From Bdellovibrio bacteriovorus (GTDB lineage Bacteria > Bdellovibrionota > Bdellovibrionia > Bdellovibrionales > Bdellovibrionaceae), in NCBI RefSeq assembly GCF_025558485.1, contig NZ_CP102930.1:558001-622000 (forward strand): a DNA stretch of 64,000 nt, written 5' to 3'. Positions 26,537 to 34,228 of this stretch are shown piece after piece (position 1 is the stretch's first letter; each line of letters opens with the position of its first letter). The notes under the pieces were generated by a model. It was given only the letters and a program-made list of their open reading frames with translations, made no database searches and had not been told where the DNA came from. The position numbers and the translations under genes were made by a program.

Positions 26537-27309
26537 TATCTCCAACGTGAGGATTCAACAACACGCTCTGCCAGGAAGCAGAACAACACAATAATACTCA
26601 GGAAGAAAATCAGACCGTTGGTGCGCACCGTGCCTTCCACCAGACCTGATAAGTGACTGCTTAAGGACACGTGCTCAAAAATTTTGCGCGCGCGTTCGCC
26701 GTCCACCACTTCCGTACCAATCCCGACAAACCAGATGGATACATTGAAGATCACCGAAGCCACATATGCCACGATGCTGTTTTCAGTCAGGGATGATGCA
26801 AAAAGATTCATCGCTGCGTAAACGCCCCCGACCAGGAAGATCCCCAGGAACGCGATAAACAGCGGCCCCCAGTTCACAGTCGCCAGAGTGGAGGTTGCCA
26901 GAGGGTACAATAGCGCCAGAAGCACAATGCCGCCGACAGCCCCCAAAGCCGCCAGATACTTACCCATCACAATCTGGAAGGACGTCACAGGCGAGGTTAA
27001 AAGAAGATCGAACGTGCGAAGCTTTTTTTCTTCTGCAAAAAGTTTCATGGTCAAAGCCGGCACAACGAAAATCAAAAGCAGGTTTAAATAAGAAAGCTGA
27101 CGCAGGAACACGCCATAATGGATATTCAATTGATTTTGCGGAACCCCCTGCTGCATCACATAGTTCATCAGAAGTTGTGAAAACAAATTCAACTGAATCG
27201 GATACACCCAGCTAAACACCACACTGACCAAAAAACAGATCATCCAGAAAGTGGAATTGAAGTAGAAACCTTTAAGTTCTTTTTTGAAAATTACGAGAGT
27301 GCCGCTCAC
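26536..27309 (-). CDS. GldF-like ABC transporter permease
   Basis: A 257-residue integral membrane protein with six hydrophobic segments, including the first at TFWMICFLVSVVFSWVYPI and a later LGAVGGIVLLALLYPLAT. ABC-2/GldF motifs such as PALTMKLFAEEKKLRTFDLL and LLTSPVTSFQIVMGKYLAAL are clear. The start is GTG at 27309 with a near-perfect AAGGAGG before it, overlapping the ATPase stop as GTGA. It pairs with the ATPase to form the transporter core. Confidence 0.9.
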   Translation of the reverse strand: MSGTLVIFKKELKGFYFNSTFWMICFLVSVVFSWVYPIQLNLFSQLLMNYVMQQGVPQNQLNIHYGVFLRQLSYLNLLLIFVVPALTMKLFAEEKKLRTFDLLLTSPVTSFQIVMGKYLAALGAVGGIVLLALLYPLATSTLATVNWGPLFIAFLGIFLVGGVYAAMNLFASSLTENSIVAYVASVIFNVSIWFVGIGTEVVDGERARKIFEHVSLSSHLSGLVEGTVRTNGLIFFLSIIVLFCFLAERVVESSRWR

Positions 27310-28250
27310 GCCGGACCTCCTTTTTCCTGTTGTCCGTATGTCAGTTTCAAGAACACGTCTTCAAGATCACGCTTGGCCGGAGTCAGCTCCAGCAGGCCAT
27401 ACCCCTTACCCACCAGAAGCGAGGATACGTTTTCCACAGCTTCCTCGCTGCCTTTAAGGTCGATGGACCATTCTTTTGCAGAAGCGCCCGAATGAACGCC
27501 AATGACGGAACCCATGCCGGACAAAACATTTTGCATGTCTTCAACACTTTTGCGCAAACGCACGTGCAGACGGATCTGCCCCTGTTCCATCGTGGACAGG
27601 TTCTGAATGCTGTCTTCCGCGACAATACGGCCTTTATTGATGATAATAACTTTTTCGCAAGTCGCTTCCACTTCTGGAAGAATGTGCGTGGAAAGGATGA
27701 TCGTGTGCTGCCCCTTCAGGGACTTGATCAACTCGCGAATCTCGGCCACTTGTTTGGGATCAAGGCCGACGGTGGGTTCATCCAGAATCAAAACCTCCGG
27801 ATCAGACACGATGGCCTGGGCAATCCCCACACGTTGTTTGAAACCTTTGGACAAGTGATGGATCAAACGTTTTTGCACATCACCCAGGTTGGTTTTTTCG
27901 ATGGCATTTTTAACTGAGCCTTCGATCTTTTCTTTCGGCACCTGTTTAAGTGCTGCCACATAGCGCAGATAATCCTGCACGTACATGTCAGCATAGACCG
28001 GCGGAATTTCCGGCAGATAACCAATGCGTTTTTTCACTTCCAAAGGGTTTTCAAAAACATCAAATCCGGCCACGGAAGCATTGCCATGGCTGGGAGCCAT
28101 GAAGCCCGTGATGATTTTCATCGTCGTGGATTTACCTGCGCCGTTGGGGCCGAGGAAGCCCACAACATCACCCTTGGAAATAGAGAAGTTCAGTTTATCA
28201 ATGGCCCGTCTTGGACCATAATCCTTCGTGAGATCTTTGACTTGAATCAT
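27306..28250 (-). CDS. GldA-like ABC transporter ATP-binding protein
   Basis: A 314-residue ATPase that powers the Gld-like exporter. Walker A is FLGPNGAGKSTT, the signature is HLSKGFKQRVGIAQ, Walker B is VLILDEPTVGLDPKQ and the switch His is in STHILPE. The C-terminal extension of about 85 residues is typical of ABC-2 type drug/gliding ATPases. ATG at 28250 follows GAGGAG. It is the first gene of a run of six overlapping genes (28250 down to 22133), so one promoter in 28251-28354 may drive all. Confidence 0.93.
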   Translation of the reverse strand: MIQVKDLTKDYGPRRAIDKLNFSISKGDVVGFLGPNGAGKSTTMKIITGFMAPSHGNASVAGFDVFENPLEVKKRIGYLPEIPPVYADMYVQDYLRYVAALKQVPKEKIEGSVKNAIEKTNLGDVQKRLIHHLSKGFKQRVGIAQAIVSDPEVLILDEPTVGLDPKQVAEIRELIKSLKGQHTIILSTHILPEVEATCEKVIIINKGRIVAEDSIQNLSTMEQGQIRLHVRLRKSVEDMQNVLSGMGSVIGVHSGASAKEWSIDLKGSEEAVENVSSLLVGKGYGLLELTPAKRDLEDVFLKLTYGQQEKGGPA

Positions 28251-28310
28251 GGTGCAATCTCCTCTGTAGTCTGAAAGAAAATTTTAGACCCAGCTTGTCA
28301 CCAGTCAATC

Positions 28311-28340
28311 CAAAAGGTACCTGCTTACTTTTGCAGAAGC
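28311..28340. repeat. 30-bp intergenic repeat, copy A
   Basis: This 30-bp stretch (CAAAAGGTACC at its left end, TTTTGCAGAAGC at its right end) is identical to 62012-62041. It holds the palindrome GGTACC and a small CTGC/GCAG hairpin. It lies between the start of the ABC operon and the end of the NFACT gene. Downstream bases stay similar for a few more positions (GATGCGCCGT against GGCGCGTCGT). Confidence 0.8.
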
Positions 28341-28354
28341 GATGCGCCGTAGGG

Positions 28355-29617
28355 TTAGGAGAGGGAGAAGTTCAGAGTGCGTTCAGAGTGGTAGGTTACG
28401 CGGCCCAGCTTGTCGCCTTTGATCGGGCGAACGAAGCGACATTCGACTATGACCACAGCCACCTTTTGACCGACCATCAAAGATTTCTGCGATAAAGACT
28501 CCCGTGCCACCCAGGCCGAGACCTCTTGAATTTCTGCCGGAGTGATTTCCTGATCACGCTGTCTGTGGATGATGGCATGCGCCCCCGGATAGTCGCGCAA
28601 ATGCAGCCAGTAATCCCAAGCCTTGGCCTGACGAAGCAGCGCCAGATTGTCGGCGGCGGACTTTCCACAGTAAGCCAAGGCACCCGAATCCAAATGTAAT
28701 TTTCGGCCCCGCGCATCGGCCTTTTTCATCAGGTCCACCAAAGCCGGTTTTTTCTGCTTTTCCGAATAACGACTGTCCTCGAGTTTCTGGATTTCCAGAA
28801 CCAGCTCGTCCAGTCTTTCGCGAGCGCCTTCTTTTTTACCAACCAGCTGCTTGGCCTTGGCAAAGCAATTTTCGATATTCCAGCTTAAGCTTTGTTTGGC
28901 ATCAACACAGGATTGCAGATTTTCCGGAACATACAGACTGCCATGAGTCTTCAGATACTGTCCAGCCTCGTACCACAACTGCTCGCGGTCACTTTCGATC
29001 TGTTTTTGAATTTCCGCCAAGGCCCGGCGTTTTTTCTCCAGATCCTTTTGCTTTTGACGTTCCCATTGTTCTGCCGGGTCTAAAACCGTTTTCTTGGAAC
29101 CCGAACCCTGTTCGGACAGCCATTCTTCATGAATAGCCACCAAGTCCCGGGGGTGCGGAGGATTTTCCACATGCGGCGCCTGTGACAAATCCAATGGTCG
29201 ATCCCAAGCAATTTGTTTGCCTTGAGCTTTCACAATCAGGTTGCTTTGCTTGGGAATCAGACGGATTTCCAGCTCGCAATCGGCCGAGGAATTTTTCAGA
29301 TTCAGCACAACCACACGTCCGAACTTTTCCAACACCGTCATTCCAGCAAAGAACAAATTGCGCCCATGAGAGTTCAAAAACAAACTGACCGGTTTGCCTT
29401 TCGGAGCTTTTTTAAAAGGGCACTGATTTTCAAAACACAGCATCATCGGCGCATTCGGTACAAGGTCCAGGATCAGCCAGAACATACTGCCACGCAGATG
29501 AAAACCCAGAGCCAGACCTCGGTCGTTGGCCTGCACTTCCTGAAGCTGGGCACCGTCCAAAATTGGTGCGAAATAAGAGACAAAATGCTGCAGTTCTTGC
29601 TGAGTCAGGGCTTTCAT
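28355..29617 (-). CDS. NFACT-family protein (RqcH/Rqc2-like)
   Basis: A 420-residue relative of RqcH, the factor that tags nascent chains on stalled 50S subunits with alanine. Order seen: a divergent NFACT-N domain (about 1-170), a long charged coiled coil (about 185-300, EQWERQKQKDLEKKRRAL), and an NFACT-R domain at the end with LHLDSGALAYCGKSAADN, AWDYWLHLRDYPGAHAII and RQRDQEITP. It is shorter than the 550-residue bacterial RqcH and the HhH region is unclear, so activity is uncertain. Single gene between a repeat element and 29618-29698. Confidence 0.8.
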   Translation of the reverse strand: MKALTQQELQHFVSYFAPILDGAQLQEVQANDRGLALGFHLRGSMFWLILDLVPNAPMMLCFENQCPFKKAPKGKPVSLFLNSHGRNLFFAGMTVLEKFGRVVVLNLKNSSADCELEIRLIPKQSNLIVKAQGKQIAWDRPLDLSQAPHVENPPHPRDLVAIHEEWLSEQGSGSKKTVLDPAEQWERQKQKDLEKKRRALAEIQKQIESDREQLWYEAGQYLKTHGSLYVPENLQSCVDAKQSLSWNIENCFAKAKQLVGKKEGARERLDELVLEIQKLEDSRYSEKQKKPALVDLMKKADARGRKLHLDSGALAYCGKSAADNLALLRQAKAWDYWLHLRDYPGAHAIIHRQRDQEITPAEIQEVSAWVARESLSQKSLMVGQKVAVVIVECRFVRPIKGDKLGRVTYHSERTLNFSLS

Positions 29618-29698
29618 CCCACGAGTCTCTCATTCTTTGGGCCAAATTTCCATCGCTGATGCTCAGGTTCGTAAAAGGAAAACCGATATTTCTAGGGT

Positions 29699-29968
29699 AT
29701 GAATACAGACATGCTAATCAAGATCGTTGAAACCCAGCTTCAAGAAACCGCCAACCTGCGCGAAAAAAGCCATGACTTTATCCGCCGTGTGGTCCACCTC
29801 TACACCCTGCAATTGATGAAATCCGGCACCATTCCTTTGGAGTTCGTGGACGATGTTTTGACTGATATTGAGGCCGAAGCCGTTGAAATCTATCGCAAGA
29901 AAACCTACGGCTTCCTGACTTTGGAAGAATACCGTCGCCACAAATTCCGTCAAAAAGACGACAACTAA
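29699..29968 (+). CDS. Small helical protein, unknown function
   Basis: An 89-residue hydrophilic, probably all-helical cytoplasmic protein: MLIKIVETQLQETANL, SHDFIRRVVHLYTLQLMK, VDDVLTDIEAEAVEIYRKK, GFLTLEEYRRHKF. No family recognised. AGGG lies just ahead of the first ATG; ATG at 29711 is an alternative start. Codon use is coding-like and no other frame is better. Its stop overlaps the convergent 29965-30327 gene by 4 bp. Confidence 0.6.
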   Translation: MNTDMLIKIVETQLQETANLREKSHDFIRRVVHLYTLQLMKSGTIPLEFVDDVLTDIEAEAVEIYRKKTYGFLTLEEYRRHKFRQKDDN

Positions 29969-30327
29969 TACAACCGGCTTTGCGCCGATAAAATTCGGCG
30001 TGGACTGACGGAAGTGTCAAATTTCAAGCACACTTCCTCCACCCCCAAAACCTTCATGGAATTCAAGGACGCCAAAAGCAGGGTGTCCGAAGAAACACCG
30101 CAAGCCACACCACCCGATGCCAGATCCAGACACAATTCCACTTCCGCACTGACTTGTTTTGCAGGCTCTGCCGCTGTGTATTTTAAATCCTTGCGCAACT
30201 GCCCGCATAACTTTTCCACCGGATTGCTGCCGCCACAGGAACCACACGACACTTCCGCCCGTGCCTGAGAAAACACGACCAAACAAGACGCAACAATAAA
30301 CACCAAGACCGCAAAAAAAGATCTCAT
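29965..30327 (-). CDS. Small exported Cys-rich protein, unknown function
   Basis: A 120-residue protein with a signal peptide ending near SQARA, then SCGSCGG and four further Cys (KLCGQL, VELCLD, VACGVS, EVCLKF), so six cysteines follow the signal, likely as disulfides in the periplasm. No family recognised. ATG at 30327 has AAGGAG upstream. A conserved-looking LNSMKVLGVEEVCLKF segment near the end hints at a folded domain. Unlinked to neighbours except by a 4-bp convergent overlap. Confidence 0.68.
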   Translation of the reverse strand: MRSFFAVLVFIVASCLVVFSQARAEVSCGSCGGSNPVEKLCGQLRKDLKYTAAEPAKQVSAEVELCLDLASGGVACGVSSDTLLLASLNSMKVLGVEEVCLKFDTSVSPRRILSAQSRLY

Positions 30328-30435
30328 CCGTGACTCCTTTTAATTTTTGTTGGAGGCAACAGTGTAGAGACCTTTTGCGGTCAGCGATAATTTCAAGTTT
30401 GTTATCTGCTTCTTATCAGAAAGTCGAAGAAAAAA

Positions 30436-31326
30436 CTATTCTTCGACCTTTTCGATCACGGCAAAGTACAAGGGTCCAAAGCCGCACTGATCCGGCATGT
30501 AAGCCACACCCATTTCAGTGCGCTCGCCACCGACGCCCAGCGAAGCTTCCAACAACTTCACCGCCGCCTTTTTCTTTTTCAAAAGTTTGCGCACGACATC
30601 GTCATTTTCCGCAGGACTGATCGAACAGGTTGAATACACAATGCGCCCCCCCGGCTTCACAGCCAGAAAAGCCGCCGCCAGAAGAGAATACTGTCGGGCC
30701 GCAAGGTGTTCCGTCCGGCGCGGGCTCCATTCATCCTGAGCCGCCTGATTTTCCAGAATATGTCTTTCGCCAGAACAAGGGGCATCCAATAAAACCCGGT
30801 CAAAGCTGGAGGGTTCTTTCAAACCAAACTGCACGCCGTCCTTACCCGTCACCCACACACGATTACGCACCTCACGAGGCACATACTGCTGAATGACTTT
30901 TTTCAAGCGTTCGCGACGTTCAGGGGAAAGATCATTGCAGAAAATTTCGCCCTCTTCGCCGAAGGATTCAATCAACACCAGACTTTTCCCACCGGGAGCC
31001 GCACACATATCCAACAGACGATCCCCCGGCTGCACATCCAGGGCTTTTGCCACCATCACACTGGCCGGGTCCATGATGTAAATATCCAGAAGCTCATCCG
31101 CATTGCGCTCGGGCTGGCAGCCATGCGATGGAGTCAGCCAATGACAACCCGAAAGTTCGGCTTTTTCCGGAAAGGTGGCCCAGGATTTGGTTTTCAGGTC
31201 CGAGGGGCTCCACGCATTCACACGCGCCACTTGCTGTTCGCGAGTTTGCAGGGCCGCGAACAGTGCGGGCCAGCGGGAACCATAAACTTTTTCAAAATGA
31301 CGATAAAAGGGATGATCGGCGTTCAT
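30436..31326 (-). CDS. RsmB/NOP2-type RNA m5C methyltransferase
   Basis: A 296-residue cytosine-5 RNA methyltransferase, probably acting on rRNA. SAM motif I is LLDMCAAPGGKSLVLIESFG, the PC motif IV is LLDAPCSGERHI and the TC motif VI is RIVYSTCSISPAEN, giving the two catalytic Cys of the family. It lacks the N-terminal NusB-like part of RsmB and resembles NSUN4-like short forms. ATG at 31326 lies 10 bp after the phoR stop, so it is probably transcribed with phoU-phoB-phoR, an odd partner for a phosphate regulon. Confidence 0.88.
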   Translation of the reverse strand: MNADHPFYRHFEKVYGSRWPALFAALQTREQQVARVNAWSPSDLKTKSWATFPEKAELSGCHWLTPSHGCQPERNADELLDIYIMDPASVMVAKALDVQPGDRLLDMCAAPGGKSLVLIESFGEEGEIFCNDLSPERRERLKKVIQQYVPREVRNRVWVTGKDGVQFGLKEPSSFDRVLLDAPCSGERHILENQAAQDEWSPRRTEHLAARQYSLLAAAFLAVKPGGRIVYSTCSISPAENDDVVRKLLKKKKAAVKLLEASLGVGGERTEMGVAYMPDQCGFGPLYFAVIEKVEE

Positions 31327-31336
31327 CCCCCGGATT

Positions 31337-32770
31337 TTACTTTCGGATTGGGAAAGAGCAAATAAATTCAGAACCCTGGTCGATAATACTCTTTACAGCG
31401 ACGGTGCCGCCGTGACTTTGCATAATATGTTTCACAATAGCCAACCCCAGCCCGGTTCCACCCGCATCACGGGTGCGGCCCCGGTCAATGCGATAAAAAC
31501 GTTCAAACAGACGATCCAGATGCTGTTCCGGAATACCCTGCCCATCGTCTATCACACGCAAAATGATGTATTCCTTGATGTCCCGTTCCCAACGAATACG
31601 GATGGTTTTTCCCGCCGGGATGTATTTCACCGCATTGGAAACCAGATTGCGCAGCACCTGTTCCACCTTGCGGGCATCGGCCATAAACGGAGGCACATCG
31701 CCGTTCACATGAATAGAGATGTTCTTTTCCGCCGCCATCACTGCAAGCTCAGAAACCACATGCTCCGAAATCGACAGGGGGTGAATCATTTCCATCTTCA
31801 ACTCGGAATTGGAGGCCTCCAAAGAGTTGATACTGAGCATGTCGTTCACCAGATCCATCAAACGATCAATATTGCGGGAAACAATATCCAGGAATTTCCC
31901 GGCCTGCTGAACCTGACCGGTTTTAACATCTTCCTTCAGCGTGTCCACGTAGCCTTTGATGGAGGTCAGCGGTGTGCGCAGTTCGTGCGAGGCATTACCC
32001 ACAAAGTCCATGCGGATCTGTTCGGCCCGTTTCATCTCTGTGATATCGTGGAAAATCCCCACCACGCCATAGATTTCCCGCGTTTTTTCGTTGCGAATCG
32101 GATTCACTGACACCGCGAAATAGCGCGGCTGATTGTCGATCAATGTCGGTAGCTTCACGGTAAAGCGCTGAACCTTGCCCACCTGAATCGTTTTCGTGAA
32201 CCCCTCCAGAACATCCGAAGAACGAATGGCGTCCTTCAAACGCAAAACCTGCCCGTCCATCAGATTGGAAGACAGGAACTGAGCGGCAAACTGAGAGTTA
32301 AAATAAAGAATCTTTTCATCCAGACTGACACTGACCAAACCTTCGGCCACGGCACTCATAAAGGCCTGGGATTCCTCCTGCGCTTGCAGGTACCGGGCCT
32401 TACGACGTTTCATTTTACGGTGAATGTGATCCAGAGCCACTTCAAGCTCGGAAATATCCGCAGTTTCATCATCCAACAGATCATCATCCTGACCATCCAC
32501 CAAACTCCCGAATGTGCGCTTGCTGGAAATGCGCAGGGCCTTCAAAATCACCCGGTGAATCGGCTTGGTAAAACGATAGGATGTCAGTGCAGAAACCAGA
32601 ACACTGAACACAAAGAAATTCAGAAGAGCTTCGTTGTAAACAAACGGACGAACCCCGTAGCGCACATCAATAACAGAAATAATCGCCAGAAACAGGGCAT
32701 TGAAACCCACGATCTGCCAGGAAAAATAGCGCCAATAGACTCGCCAAGGAAAACGGATAAATCGCTTCAT
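31337..32770 (-). CDS. phoR: PhoR-like sensor histidine kinase
   Basis: A 477-residue membrane kinase, likely partner of the adjacent PhoB. Two membrane helices (about 16-35 and 48-64) with a very short outside loop, a linker, a PAS domain (about 139-247, EGLVSVSLDEKILYFNSQF, GVVGIFHDITEMKRAE), HisKA with the phosphorylated His262 in NASHELRTPLTS, and HATPase_c with NLVSNAVKYIP, DDGQGIPEQHLD and GTGLGLAIVKHI. Layout and length match PhoR. ATG 32770 overlaps the phoB stop by 4 bp (ATGA). Sensing by this class goes through the Pst system and PhoU; no pst genes lie in the window. Confidence 0.88.
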   Translation of the reverse strand: MKRFIRFPWRVYWRYFSWQIVGFNALFLAIISVIDVRYGVRPFVYNEALLNFFVFSVLVSALTSYRFTKPIHRVILKALRISSKRTFGSLVDGQDDDLLDDETADISELEVALDHIHRKMKRRKARYLQAQEESQAFMSAVAEGLVSVSLDEKILYFNSQFAAQFLSSNLMDGQVLRLKDAIRSSDVLEGFTKTIQVGKVQRFTVKLPTLIDNQPRYFAVSVNPIRNEKTREIYGVVGIFHDITEMKRAEQIRMDFVGNASHELRTPLTSIKGYVDTLKEDVKTGQVQQAGKFLDIVSRNIDRLMDLVNDMLSINSLEASNSELKMEMIHPLSISEHVVSELAVMAAEKNISIHVNGDVPPFMADARKVEQVLRNLVSNAVKYIPAGKTIRIRWERDIKEYIILRVIDDGQGIPEQHLDRLFERFYRIDRGRTRDAGGTGLGLAIVKHIMQSHGGTVAVKSIIDQGSEFICSFPIRK

Positions 32771-33480
32771 GCGATATCTACTTTAACCCGATATCCAACG
32801 CCACGGATAGTCTCAATACGATCGCCCCATTCACCTAACTTCTTGCGTAATCCAAATACATGGGTGTCAATAGTGCGTCCAACGACATTGATCCCCTCGC
32901 CCTGGATGTTTTCAATCAGTTGTTCACGGGTCAGAACACAGCCCTGATTCTGCACCAAAGCCCCCAGCAGCTTGAATTCCGAAGGGGTCAGATGCAAAGG
33001 CTCGCCATTATAGGAAATTTCATAGGATTTAAAATTGATTTTCAGCCCCAACAGGGACACTTCCCCCTCTTCCGCCGCTGGAGCTGCCTGCACCTGTGAG
33101 CGACGCAAAAGTGCTTTTACTCGGGCGACAAAAACAGAGGGGTTGAAGGGCTTTGTCATATAGTCATCCGCACCCTTTTCAAGGCCGGATACAATGTCCT
33201 GGGGCTCGGTTTTGGCAGTCACCATCAAAACCGAAGCACCCGGATGTTTGGATTTAATTTTATCAACAATTTCGACGCCGCTCAGACCCGGCAGCATCCA
33301 ATCAAGAACAAAAAGGGAAAAGCTCTGACGATTTACCTCTTGCAAGGCCTCTTCGGCGGAAGCACTTTCGGTCACTCGGTAACCTTGTCGCAAAAGGTGC
33401 AGAGCCATCAACTCCCGGATCTCTTGCTCATCTTCCACCACTAGCACATGCACTGAGTTGTCAGCCAAACTTTCCCCCAT
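32767..33480 (-). CDS. phoB: PhoB-like response regulator
   Basis: A 237-residue OmpR/PhoB-type transcription factor. Receiver domain with acidic pocket VVEDEQ, phospho-Asp60 in FVLDWMLPG, MVTAK (Thr/Lys switch) and DDYMTKPF; C-terminal winged helix with LTPSEFKLLGALVQN, TREQLIENIQG and RTIDTHVFGLRKKL. ATG at 33480 has AAGGA 9 nt ahead and lies inside the end of phoU (20-bp overlap). It would activate phosphate-starvation genes, probably including its own operon. Confidence 0.9.
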   Translation of the reverse strand: MGESLADNSVHVLVVEDEQEIRELMALHLLRQGYRVTESASAEEALQEVNRQSFSLFVLDWMLPGLSGVEIVDKIKSKHPGASVLMVTAKTEPQDIVSGLEKGADDYMTKPFNPSVFVARVKALLRRSQVQAAPAAEEGEVSLLGLKINFKSYEISYNGEPLHLTPSEFKLLGALVQNQGCVLTREQLIENIQGEGINVVGRTIDTHVFGLRKKLGEWGDRIETIRGVGYRVKVDIA

Positions 33481-34126
33481 GTCGAACGTCCTTGCCGGTA
33501 AAGGCAAAGATCACGTCTTCGGCAATGTTCGTCGCATGATCCCCGAGACGTTCCAGGTTTCTCGCGATTAAAATCAAATCCATACAGGCTTCCACATCAC
33601 CGGAATGAGCCTTCATGTGAGCCATCGCCTCGTTGAACACTTTGTTTTTCAACGCGTCGATTTCATCATCCATCAGAAGAATCTGTTTGGATTGCTCAAC
33701 GTCACCGCGAACAAAACAGTCCAAAGACTCTTTTACCATGCGACCGGCGATTTCAGACATTTTCTGAATATCACCCAACTGAGCCTGAATCGGCTTGCGC
33801 CCCAGATAATCCTTGCCGGAATAAGAGATATTCACAGCCTGATCACCCATCCGCTCCAGATCGTTATTGATCTTCAATACAGAAATAATCAATCGAAGAT
33901 CTTTGGCCACCGGTCCTTGCTTAGCCAGCAGGTGCATGCACGCATTATCAACACGGATATGATCCTCGTTGATTTGTCTTTCGATGGCATGAACCCCATC
34001 AAACATTTCCAGATCCCGGGACAGCAATGCTGCCGTCACCAAAGACAGCGATTTTTCAACATGGCCACCCATCAAAAGAATCATTTTCTTGAGGTCTTCC
34101 AGTTGAATGTCTATCGCTCTTTCCAT
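33461..34126 (-). CDS. phoU: Phosphate signalling protein PhoU
   Basis: A 221-residue all-helical cytoplasmic protein made of two three-helix bundles. Family motifs are seen in both halves: LRLIISVLKINNDLERMGDQ and LILIARNLERLGDHATNIAE, which hold the E-R-x-G-D-x-A-x-N metal-binding pattern. PhoU transmits phosphate status from the Pst transporter to PhoR. ATG at 34126 is favoured over GTG 34135 because AAGGGTGG is then 5-9 nt ahead. It is the first gene of phoU-phoB-phoR. Confidence 0.93.
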   Translation of the reverse strand: MERAIDIQLEDLKKMILLMGGHVEKSLSLVTAALLSRDLEMFDGVHAIERQINEDHIRVDNACMHLLAKQGPVAKDLRLIISVLKINNDLERMGDQAVNISYSGKDYLGRKPIQAQLGDIQKMSEIAGRMVKESLDCFVRGDVEQSKQILLMDDEIDALKNKVFNEAMAHMKAHSGDVEACMDLILIARNLERLGDHATNIAEDVIFAFTGKDVRHGGKFG

Positions 34127-34206
34127 GGCATCCACCCTTAGCGCTTGGCTTGATTTATAATGATTTAAGAAATAAAGACACCGCTTAACACGGCATCTCT
34201 ATGGAT

Positions 34207-34225
34207 TCTAACAGAAACTTAACAC
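34207..34225 (-). promoter_or_regulatory. Possible Pho box before phoU
   Basis: On the minus strand two 7-nt direct repeats, TGTTAAG and TGTTAGA, are spaced 11 nt apart, as in Pho boxes, and keep the T-G-T-x-A core of the CTGTCAT consensus. The site lies about 80 bp upstream of the phoU ATG, just past the porin stop. Match to consensus is partial. Confidence 0.35.
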
Positions 34226-34228
34226 ACT

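Noticed and set aside
27472..27489. Partial match (TTTTGCAGAAGCG) to the 30-bp intergenic repeat
   Set aside because: Only about 13 bp match and it codes for conserved ABC ATPase residues; taken as chance.
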